Below are positions 24,630 through 31,613 of a stretch of 34,554 nt of DNA, piece by piece. This DNA comes from Candidatus Aphodovivens excrementavium. GTDB taxonomy: Bacteria; Actinomycetota; Coriobacteriia; Coriobacteriales; Eggerthellaceae. A program made the position numbers and the translations under genes. The stretch lies in the NCBI GenBank assembly GCA_018715935.1, contig DVKR01000039.1:1-34554 (forward strand), read 5' to 3'. The stretch's first letter is position 1, and each line of letters opens with the position of its first letter. Below the pieces are notes generated by a model that saw only the letters and a list, made by a program, of their open reading frames with translations, had not been told where the DNA came from and ran no database searches.

Positions 24630-24650
24630 TTTTCAGGAGGGTTTTTCATA

Positions 24651-26033
24651 ATGGCTTCTAACGGTGCGCCTGCGCGTTCAATGTGGTCGGGCAAATGGGC
24701 GTTCATCTTGGCGGCCGCCGCTTCGGCGGTTGGCTTGGGCAACCTGTGGCGCTTCCCCTACTTGGCAGCGAAGTACGGCGGCGGCATCTTTTTGATCACG
24801 TATCTCGTGTTGGTGGTTACCTTCGGTTTCGCACTTATGATGTTGGAAACCGCCCTTGGTAGAACCACAGGGCAAAGCGCTATCGGCGCTTTTAGGTCGC
24901 TGAGCAAAAAGTACGCTTTTATCGGCTACTTTACCTCGCTCATTCCCTTTATCATCGTACCGTACTACTGCGTTATTGGTGGTTGGGTCACCAAGTATGC
25001 GGCAGCGTATCTGATGGACGGCCCGGCGGCTTTGGCAGACGGCGGAACGTACTTTAACAACTTCATTTCGGGCGGCACGGAGAGCTTCTTGTGGCTGCTT
25101 GTCTTCACCGTGATAACGTGCGTCGTTGTGGCGCTGGGCGTGAAAAACGGCATCGAGCGCGCGAACAGGGTGCTGATGCCGGTGCTCATCATCATGTCTA
25201 TTGGCGTCGCGGTGTTCGTGATGACCATGCCGGGCGCTTTAGACGGCGTGCTCTACTATCTCACCCCCGACTTCAGCAAGTTCAGCGTAGAGCTGGTTAT
25301 TGCCGCTATGGGGCAGATGTTCTACAGCTTGAGCTTGGCAATGGGCATTATGATCACGTTCGGCTCGTACCTGAACAAAAAGGACGACCTTGAGCATTCG
25401 GTGCGCCGCATCGAGATATTCGACACCGGTTTTGCGTTCTTGGCCGGCCTGATGGTTGTTCCCGCTGCATTTGTGGCAATGGGCTCGGGCGACGCCGTTG
25501 CGGCTGCATCGGGTCCATCGCTTATGTTCGTGGCTCTTCCGCAGATCTTTGTGGAAATGGGTTCCGTGGCTCAAGTGGTGGGCTTCCTCTTCTTCCTTCT
25601 GGTGATCTTTGCGGCGCTCACTTCCTCGATTTCCCTGTTGGAGACGTGCGTGTCTATCATCTGCGACGCATTGCGCTGCACGCGCCGCACGGCGTTTATT
25701 ATGGCGGCGGTCTTCTTGATCGTGGTCGCCTGCATTGTGAACCTCGGCTACACCGGTTTGTCGTTCATTGCGCCGCTGGGCGAGGGCACCACCATCCTCG
25801 ACTTCTGCGACTTCATCTCCAATTCGGTGATGATGCCAATATCTGCGCTGCTCACCTGCATTTTCGTGGGTTGGATCATCAAGCCCCAGCGCCTTATCGA
25901 CGAGGTTAAGGTGTCGAGCCCCTTCAAGGCGCAAAAGCTCTTCGTGGTAATGGTGAAATACATCGCTCCGGTGCTGGTGGTTATTATTCTCGTTGCCTAC
26001 GTTGCCCAGCAGTTTGGCCTCTTCGTGATGTAG
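24651..26033 (+). CDS. Neurotransmitter:sodium symporter (NSS) family amino-acid transporter
   Basis: A 460-aa carrier with about 11 hydrophobic helices. The hallmark unwound first helix AVGLGNLWRFPYLA (near residues 25-38) binds sodium and the amino-acid carboxylate in LeuT-like proteins; GGGIFLITYL follows. Later the sixth-helix region FYSLSLAMGIMITFGSY (near 220) and the eighth-helix FAALTSSISLLE (near 323) fit the family. It imports a neutral or aromatic amino acid with Na+; the actual cargo cannot be told. The ATG has GGAGGG about 10 bases upstream. It is the last gene before a change in base composition; a tandem repeat follows its stop. Confidence 0.92.
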   Translation: MASNGAPARSMWSGKWAFILAAAASAVGLGNLWRFPYLAAKYGGGIFLITYLVLVVTFGFALMMLETALGRTTGQSAIGAFRSLSKKYAFIGYFTSLIPFIIVPYYCVIGGWVTKYAAAYLMDGPAALADGGTYFNNFISGGTESFLWLLVFTVITCVVVALGVKNGIERANRVLMPVLIIMSIGVAVFVMTMPGALDGVLYYLTPDFSKFSVELVIAAMGQMFYSLSLAMGIMITFGSYLNKKDDLEHSVRRIEIFDTGFAFLAGLMVVPAAFVAMGSGDAVAAASGPSLMFVALPQIFVEMGSVAQVVGFLFFLLVIFAALTSSISLLETCVSIICDALRCTRRTAFIMAAVFLIVVACIVNLGYTGLSFIAPLGEGTTILDFCDFISNSVMMPISALLTCIFVGWIIKPQRLIDEVKVSSPFKAQKLFVVMVKYIAPVLVVIILVAYVAQQFGLFVM

Positions 26034-26128
26034 CGTGATGTAGGAACGGTCAGCCGCGTTGCGCAAAACGCCATGGCGCTGCGGAGGCAGTGCTGCGCGT
26101 TCGCGACGGAAATCGTGACGAAAAGACG

Positions 26129-26226
26129 TTGCACTGCGGCAGGACGCGGCTGCATGTCTTCGGCAGGGGCGTGGTTGCATGTCTGCGGAAGGGGCGCGCG
26201 GTTACATGTTTGCGGCAGCGCGCGCC
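26129..26226. repeat. Four degenerate tandem copies of a ~26 bp unit
   Basis: Units begin near 26129 (shortened), 26148, 26173 and 26200. The last three share GGYTRCATGTYTKCGG followed by a G/C-rich end. The array ends exactly at the stop codon of the minus-strand LuxR gene at 26228 and lies between it and the convergent NSS gene. Confidence 0.75.
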
Positions 26227-26227
26227 G

Positions 26228-27835
26228 CTACATATCCCCGTACTGCCGCATGTAGTCGAGCAGCTCTTGGCGGGAGTGCAGGCCGGTTTTGCCGTAGATG
26301 CGGCCGATATGGGTGTGCGCAGTCGTCTGGGAGATGTGCAGCTGCTCCGCCACGCGTTTCTGCGTGAAGCCCGACGCGTACAGCGCCAGCACCTCCACCT
26401 CGCGCTCCGACAGCAGGAACTGCGCTCCCATCAACTCGGCGTTGTGGCGCACGACCGCGTGGCGCGCATCCGCCAGGGTCGAGTCCTCGTCCAGGCCCAG
26501 GATGCGCTCCAGGCGCGCCGTGCCGCTGGAGCCCTTCGCGGGGGCGCCGAGCACGTCGAGCGGCTCGCCCTCCGTCTCGGCCTCGTCGGCTCCATCCGCC
26601 CCCTGCGCCTCCTTGCGCGCCAGCTTCGCGGCGAACTGCGACACGTCGATGAGCCCCACGAAGATGAGCTGCGTCGACACCAGGAGCAGCAGGCTGATGA
26701 CCGTGCCGGTGAAATGGCTGTCCCCGCCGGTGGGCATCACGCCCAGCACCACGAAGCGGCCGAACGCGCGGGAGACGGTCCAGATCGCCCATACGACGGC
26801 GGCGTAATAGAACGGATCGCGCCAGCCCGAGGCCAGATACGCGATGATGAGGTGCCAGACGAACGCCGTCATCAGCGTGCCCAGCATGGTGGTGGCGATC
26901 GCGCCGATCTCGAGATGGGCCGGGAACGCGCAGTACAGCACGAGCGCTCCGGCGGCGAGCAGCTCCATCACGATCCACACGCGCACCGTCATCGTGCGCG
27001 CGTGGCGCCGCACCGTCGATGCGATGAACAGCACGCACATCAGCTCGGTCAGCACCAGGCACGCCGCACGCGCCCCCAGCGTGAACGGGATGGGCTCGCC
27101 GTGGGGGAACCCCGCCAGGAATCCCGCAACCAACGACAGCGCCGCCAATCCGATGGAGCAGGCGACCAGGAAGCGCCGGCTCGCCGCGCCCGAGCGGACG
27201 AAGCTGAAGTAGTCGTCGGCGCGCCCGTCGGCCTCGCCCTCCTTGCAGCTGCTGCGGTTCGCCCACGCGAGGCAGGCGAACTGAGCTGCGGCGAACGGCA
27301 GGATCGCCAGGCAGCGCAGCCCGTCGGGCAGAAGCACGGTCGCGAACACGGGGATCTGGCTCACGAACATCGCGCCGAACACCAGAACCACGCCGTGCTC
27401 CATTCCCAGCGGCACCTCGTCGTCGTGCGCGCGCCTCAGCCAGCACGCGATGCACAGCGCCGCTGCGATGGTGACCAGCACGCTCAGCGCGAACCGCACC
27501 GGGAAGGTGCACAGCCCCGTGAAGCGCAGGATGCCCATCACCAGCAAGATGACGCACTCCAGGCTGATCGCGACCCGCACGAGAACTGCCATCAGGCGGC
27601 GCGTGCAGATGAAGCGGGTCTTGTAGAGGACGGCCGCGGCGATGAGGCAGGGGATGACCGCGACGGTCGCGGCTCCGTCGGTGAACACACCTTGGTCGGT
27701 GAGGCGCAGGCTTCCCTGTGTGGCGACGAGCAGTCCCATGTAGGCGCAAGCGAGGCCGAACAGCGACGGCCACAGCGGCGCGTAGCGATTGAAAAACCCT
27801 TCCTTCGATGGCGACGCCACGAACGAATCGGTCAT
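26228..27835 (-). CDS. Membrane-bound LuxR-family transcriptional regulator (first paralog)
   Basis: A 535-aa protein. About residues 20-400 carry 12 or so hydrophobic helices; a hydrophilic linker (400-465) leads to a LuxR helix-turn-helix at about 470-530 with SEREVEVLALYASGFTQKRV and TTAHTHIGRIYGKTGLHSR. Such proteins with a large membrane half and a C-terminal LuxR domain are abundant in Eggerthellaceae, where they often sit beside metabolic oxidoreductases. The ATG at 27835 has GAGGGGG about 10 bases upstream. It is downstream of a paralog on the same strand and shares its leader motif. It likely senses a small molecule at the membrane and controls a neighbouring locus; the ligand is unknown. 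Third codon positions are strongly G/C. Confidence 0.9.
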   Translation of the reverse strand: MTDSFVASPSKEGFFNRYAPLWPSLFGLACAYMGLLVATQGSLRLTDQGVFTDGAATVAVIPCLIAAAVLYKTRFICTRRLMAVLVRVAISLECVILLVMGILRFTGLCTFPVRFALSVLVTIAAALCIACWLRRAHDDEVPLGMEHGVVLVFGAMFVSQIPVFATVLLPDGLRCLAILPFAAAQFACLAWANRSSCKEGEADGRADDYFSFVRSGAASRRFLVACSIGLAALSLVAGFLAGFPHGEPIPFTLGARAACLVLTELMCVLFIASTVRRHARTMTVRVWIVMELLAAGALVLYCAFPAHLEIGAIATTMLGTLMTAFVWHLIIAYLASGWRDPFYYAAVVWAIWTVSRAFGRFVVLGVMPTGGDSHFTGTVISLLLLVSTQLIFVGLIDVSQFAAKLARKEAQGADGADEAETEGEPLDVLGAPAKGSSGTARLERILGLDEDSTLADARHAVVRHNAELMGAQFLLSEREVEVLALYASGFTQKRVAEQLHISQTTAHTHIGRIYGKTGLHSRQELLDYMRQYGDM

Positions 27836-27879
27836 GCCGCATGCACCCCCTCATACATCTTGTAGGCAAAATCGCAGGT

Positions 27880-27894
27880 GAGAAAAGTTTAGCG
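27880..27894 (-). promoter_or_regulatory. Leader element shared with the second LuxR gene
   Basis: GAGAAAAGTTTAGCG here matches GGGAAAAGTATAAGCG at 29624-29639, both just upstream of the paralogous LuxR genes and read as a -10-like TAAACT / TATACT on the minus strand. It could be the promoter -10 or an operator common to both. Confidence 0.4.
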
Positions 27895-27985
27895 CAAGCG
27901 AGGGAAGGTGTGTCGTCTCTTTCGGACGACGCAGGGGGTTGCCCGGCGTTTCCCGTGTGCCGTTTCGTTTCGACGGACGAATCAG

Positions 27986-29560
27986 CTATGAAGCGTACTG
28001 GGCGATGTAATCGAGGATCTCCTGGCGCGAATGCAAACCGGTCTTGGCGTAGATGCGCTTGACGTGCTCATGGGCGGTGCTTTGCGAGATCACCAGCTTC
28101 TCAGCGACCTTCTTCTGCGTATATCCGAGGGCGTAGAGCGCCAGCACGTCCACTTCGCGGTCTGACAGCAGGAACTGCTTCCCCATGATCTCGGCGGAGT
28201 GCCGCATGCTCTCCTGCCGCAGATCGGTGAGCGTCCGGCTTTTGTCCAATCCCATGATGCGCACCAGCGTGCTGGGGTTCTCGGCGGCTCTCGCCGCCTC
28301 CTCCGCCTCGTCGGCGTGCCTCCGTTCGATGGAGAGGAACATGCTGAGGGTGGCTTGCGCGGAGACCACCACAAGCGTCGCCGTCAGCGCGATGGCAAGC
28401 GCCGGGTTGTCGATGATGCCGGGGGTGAGGACGAAGGCGGTGCGCACGACGGAGCGAGCGCCCAGCCACACGAACCAACCGGCAAAAGCGTAGTAGTACG
28501 GCTCGCGCCATCCGAAGCTCATGAATGCGATGATGATGTACCAGGCAAGCCCCACCATCAAGGCGTTGAGCGTCGTGGTGAACACCGCGCCGACGTCGAG
28601 CATGCCGGGCAGCGCCGCATAGCAGATGAGCGCGAAGCAGCTGAGCAGCTCCAGGATGAGGAACAGACCCACCGGCATCAGGTGCCTGCGCTTGCCGACG
28701 GTCAAGGCGATGGCGATGATCGCCAGCGCGACGGTCAGCGCAAAGTACGCGAAACGCGTGCCGACATGGAACGGGATCGCCTCCCCGTCGGGGTAGCCGC
28801 GCAGGAATCCCGCGACGATGCCCAGCAAACCGATGCTCACCGCCATGACGATGAGCAGCTGGCGGTTCTTGAGCGTGAGCTCGTCGAATCCGGGAAACGC
28901 GTTCTCCGCGGCGAGCCTCTCGCGGCTGTAGGCGACCGTCCGGCCCCGCGCCCAGCGCATGCAGGGGAACTGCAGCGCCGCAAGGACGCCTGCCAGGAAG
29001 ATGCCGATGACGGAGGGGACGGCGGCGCAGATCAGCAGCTCGATTTCGCTGAGGACGAGCGCCGAGAACACGACCAGGACCGAAACGACGGTCCCGGTGC
29101 CCTTCATGCAGCGCAGCCAGTAGAACATAGCACCCGATGCCGTTACCGTGCAGACGACGCTCAATCCGAACCGTAGAGGAAAGCTTGCCGTTTCCGTTGC
29201 GTTCAGCACGCCCAGTCCCAGCATCGCAAGCACCTCGGCGGCGATGCAGGCGCGCGCAATGCGATCGATCCATTTGCCGGGGATGGTCTTCTTCTTGACG
29301 GTGATGACGGTAAAGGGGATCAGGAAGATCAGCAGGGTGACGATCATCGCGCCGTCGGTGAAGATGCCCTCGTCGCTTTGGCGGTAGCTGCCGTAGCTTG
29401 CGACGATGAGCCCCGCGCGCGCGAACGCGAGCCCAACGAGGAGCGGAAGCAGCTCGACGAGAGCCTTGCCAACGTCGAGCGGGGATCCCGCCTTCCCGCC
29501 AAGCGCCTGCGAGGCGGATTCCGATCCGTGCGCTCTCTGTTTGCCCGTCGTTGCGATGAT
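27986..29560 (-). CDS. Membrane-bound LuxR-family regulator (second paralog), no ordinary start codon
   Basis: A roughly 524-aa paralog of the neighbouring regulator. It has the same plan: about 12 hydrophobic helices, linker, and C-terminal helix-turn-helix (SDREVDVLALYALGYTQKKV, TAHEHVKRIYAKTGLHSR). Alignment to the paralog (GLLVATQGSLRLTDQGVFTDG versus GLIVASYGSYRQSDEGIFTDG) puts the start near 29,550. In this frame there is no ATG, GTG or TTG between the membrane half and the region that overlaps the divergent NifU-like gene. The best fit is an ATC pair (29560-29555) with GAAGGG 6 bases before it, or a neighbouring non-standard codon. The open frame itself continues to 30298, but that part only mirrors the NifU-like gene. 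The start is therefore uncertain; the rest is solid. Confidence 0.85.
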   Translation of the reverse strand: MIATTGKQRAHGSESASQALGGKAGSPLDVGKALVELLPLLVGLAFARAGLIVASYGSYRQSDEGIFTDGAMIVTLLIFLIPFTVITVKKKTIPGKWIDRIARACIAAEVLAMLGLGVLNATETASFPLRFGLSVVCTVTASGAMFYWLRCMKGTGTVVSVLVVFSALVLSEIELLICAAVPSVIGIFLAGVLAALQFPCMRWARGRTVAYSRERLAAENAFPGFDELTLKNRQLLIVMAVSIGLLGIVAGFLRGYPDGEAIPFHVGTRFAYFALTVALAIIAIALTVGKRRHLMPVGLFLILELLSCFALICYAALPGMLDVGAVFTTTLNALMVGLAWYIIIAFMSFGWREPYYYAFAGWFVWLGARSVVRTAFVLTPGIIDNPALAIALTATLVVVSAQATLSMFLSIERRHADEAEEAARAAENPSTLVRIMGLDKSRTLTDLRQESMRHSAEIMGKQFLLSDREVDVLALYALGYTQKKVAEKLVISQSTAHEHVKRIYAKTGLHSRQEILDYIAQYAS

Positions 29561-29592
29561 GACCTGCCCTTCGCGAGTCCCCTGTATCGAAA

Positions 29593-29618
29593 AACCTCTC
29601 TTTACCCTTAAAGAGGTT
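29593..29618 (-). other. Hairpin with T run in the leader of the second LuxR gene
   Basis: On the minus strand AACCTCTTT and AAAG-AGGTT pair with a small bulge, then TTT follows. It lies just after the probable transcription start and before the coding region, so it could attenuate the gene or be an operator dyad. Confidence 0.4.
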
Positions 29619-29623
29619 ACACC

Positions 29624-29639
29624 GGGAAAAGTATAAGCG
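29624..29639 (-). promoter_or_regulatory. Probable -10 region / shared element of the second LuxR gene
   Basis: On the minus strand TATACT (29635-29630) is a good -10 within the element CGCTTATACTTTTCCC, which also occurs, slightly changed, ahead of the first LuxR gene. No clear -35 is seen at the ideal spacing, suggesting activator dependence. Confidence 0.45.
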
Positions 29640-29758
29640 AGATGCTGGAAGACAAGGGAAACTGTAACAAACGCCTTTGGAGCGTCAAGCGAATCCCCCG
29701 TCCGCTCGAAGCCGCAGCGGACGGGCGCGGGCGCCTGCCTCGGGAAAAGGGGGATGCT

Positions 29759-30376
29759 ATGGAGGGTTCGGAAACTCTGCTCGAAGCGCGGCGGAGGCCG
29801 CTGATCCGAACGAAGGACGTCTATCAGACCAACGTTGACGACGGCGTGGCGGGCTATTCCGACACGCTTCTGGCGGTCGTCGCCAATTTCAGGAACGGCG
29901 GCGCGCCCGAAGGGTTCAACGCGCAAAGCATGGCGGGCAAGTCCAAGAAGGGTGAGGTCGCCGTGCGTTTGTTCGCAGTCGTCGACCCGCAGCGCCACGT
30001 GATCGAGCGCGTGGGGTTCAAAGCACGCGGCTGCCTTGCCATGACCGGGTGCGCCAGCATGATCTGCCAGATGATCGAGGGAAAGACGTTCGAGGAGGCG
30101 CTCGCCGTCACGCCGGCGCAGCTGGCGGATGCTCTGGGCGGGGTGCCGACGGGCAAGGGCAACACGACCGTGTTCGCAGTGGAGGCTGTGCACGCGCTGG
30201 TGGGCGATTGGCTCGTCCGCCAAGGGGCGAGCTTGGCGGATCTCGACCGCCTCATCCCCTGCGAGCCGGACTCGACCGCTTGCCTGATGTGCGAGCATTG
30301 CTCGCTGCGTGACTGCCGCACCGACCTGCTCATCGACCAGGCGATCGCCCAGGCGAGGGGAGGCGAGGGCGCATGA
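29759..30376 (+). CDS. NifU/IscU-like iron-sulfur scaffold protein, atypical
   Basis: A 205-aa protein matching the IscU/NifU N-terminal fold. The central block GCLAMTGCASMI (Cys92, Cys98) corresponds to the conserved GCxxxxxxS region, and CEHCSLRDC near residues 178-186 lies where IscU has its HCSxLA. The first scaffold cysteine of IscU (in a GxCGD loop) is replaced here by Lys-Lys-Gly. Extra cysteines (CLMCEHCSLRDC) cluster at the C-terminus. I chose the ATG at 29759, with AAAGGGGG 6 bases upstream; an ATG at 29642 would add 39 residues but has no good site. The stop overlaps the next start (ATGA), so the two are coupled. It may deliver clusters to the nearby tungsten/molybdenum enzymes. 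Confidence 0.8.
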   Translation: MEGSETLLEARRRPLIRTKDVYQTNVDDGVAGYSDTLLAVVANFRNGGAPEGFNAQSMAGKSKKGEVAVRLFAVVDPQRHVIERVGFKARGCLAMTGCASMICQMIEGKTFEEALAVTPAQLADALGGVPTGKGNTTVFAVEAVHALVGDWLVRQGASLADLDRLIPCEPDSTACLMCEHCSLRDCRTDLLIDQAIAQARGGEGA

Positions 30377-31422
30377 GCGAAAACGAGGAGACCTCCATCG
30401 TCGCGGGCGAGGAGGGGCAGCGCGCCGCGCGGGAGCTTGCCGAGGGCAATGCCCTTGCGCGGGTGTTCGAGGACGTGCGCGCCCAGTCGCGCGAAGGGCT
30501 GCTGGTGCAGCCGACCCGATGGCCCGAGATCGGCTTGGTACCCGATCATATGGACCCCGAGGAATTCGAGATGTTCGTCTACGGCTACTGGGAGGAGCAC
30601 GAGGCCCGGGATGGGTCCGGTGCGGACGTTTGCGGGGAGCCTGCCGCTCAGGCTCAGGCGGGCGGCTCGTCCCGCGTCAAGCGCGTCTCGACGGCGCGCA
30701 GCAGCACCATCGGCTCGGTGGGCGTGCCCCCGTTTTTGAGGAAGGCTGCCGCCGAAAGCGCCCCGGCTGACGAGCGTGCCGATGCGGGCGAAGCGTCCGC
30801 ATCCGGCAAACCGGCGGAGGGGTGGCGTGATGCGCCGGCTGCATCCTTCCATGCCGGCGAAGGGGAGCACCCCTCGGCACCGCGGTGCGAAGGAGGCTCC
30901 GCCGTGGACGTCGTCGACGATGACGGCAACCCCTACGGCTCGCTCAGGCTGCCCGAAGGCTACAAGCTCGTTCAGTTGGAGGGCGAGTGGGCGCTCGTGC
31001 CGGACGATGATGCCGAGCCCGTGCAGCTCGAGATCGACTCCAGCAACATCGTTGCCCTGGTCGGCCGCTACAGCTACTACCTGTACGATCGTACGCTCAT
31101 GACCGACTCGTTCGCGCACTGGTCGTTCCTTGCCGCCGAGGGCGACGACGCGCTGACGTTCGCCGACTGCGTGCGCGAGGAGTCGCGCACCTATCCGCGG
31201 CCGATGCCCATCGAGTCATTGGAAAACGATCCGTTCCGTTTTTCGGAGGAGCGCATCTTGCGCATCTGGGACCACGTGCGCGCCTCGGGCGAGTATCCCG
31301 ACATCGAGCAGGTCGTCGCCTCCAACGGCGACATCTTCTTCTACTCCACCCGCTATCTGACCCCCGAATACGCCGCCTCCTTGGCGGAATGGGCGGCGGT
31401 CGAGCGCCTGCGCAACGTGTAG
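30373..31422 (+). CDS. Uncharacterised 349-aa protein coupled to the NifU-like gene
   Basis: I do not recognise a family. The protein starts with an acidic helical part (residues 1-75, including PTRWPEIGLVPDHMDPEEF), then a long disordered Ala/Gly/Pro/Ser-rich linker (75-180), then a folded C-terminal domain (about 185-349) with many aromatic residues (RYSYYLYDRTLMTDSFAHW, then RFSEERILRIWDHVR). No membrane helix or signal is seen. Its ATG overlaps the NifU-like stop by four bases, so they are translated together. The stop is followed by a strong terminator. Position suggests a helper in Fe-S or metalloenzyme maturation for the aldehyde oxidoreductase next door; this is an inference. Confidence 0.78.
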   Translation: MSENEETSIVAGEEGQRAARELAEGNALARVFEDVRAQSREGLLVQPTRWPEIGLVPDHMDPEEFEMFVYGYWEEHEARDGSGADVCGEPAAQAQAGGSSRVKRVSTARSSTIGSVGVPPFLRKAAAESAPADERADAGEASASGKPAEGWRDAPAASFHAGEGEHPSAPRCEGGSAVDVVDDDGNPYGSLRLPEGYKLVQLEGEWALVPDDDAEPVQLEIDSSNIVALVGRYSYYLYDRTLMTDSFAHWSFLAAEGDDALTFADCVREESRTYPRPMPIESLENDPFRFSEERILRIWDHVRASGEYPDIEQVVASNGDIFFYSTRYLTPEYAASLAEWAAVERLRNV

Positions 31423-31500
31423 GCTCTCGCTTCCCCGTCCGCCGCCGGGCTTCTCGCACGGGGGCCCTGGGCACGGTGTCTCCCGAGGGGGCGCCCCTGC

Positions 31501-31548
31501 AAAGCGAACGCCCATCGCGCCGAAAGAGGCGCGATGGGCGTTCGCTTT
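31501..31548. terminator. Bidirectional terminator with a 21-bp perfect stem
   Basis: AAAGCGAACGCCCATCGCGC (31501 onward, 21 bases) pairs perfectly with 31528-31548 around the loop GAAAGA. It stands between the convergent 349-aa gene and the aldehyde oxidoreductase, serving both. Neither side has a long T run beyond the three in the arm. Confidence 0.85.
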
Positions 31549-31613
31549 GCTTGCGGCGGCGCTTGCCGGAGGAAGGACGGCAGGCACCGCCGCATCGGAG
31601 GGCGGTCGTCGTG

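Noticed and set aside
24533..24661. Leader-peptide-like frame (MANYVIYRFLVLLSWLAI...) overlapping the NSS start
   Set aside because: Its ATG overlaps the candidate -10 box, there is no ribosome binding site, and no run of a regulatory amino acid codon.
26090..27865. 591-aa plus-strand frame opposite the first LuxR gene
   Set aside because: Arg/His/Gln-rich antisense shadow without conserved features.
29561..30298. Long N-terminal extension of the second LuxR protein
   Set aside because: It is antisense to the NifU-like gene, lacks membrane or domain features, and the paralog ends about where the membrane half begins.
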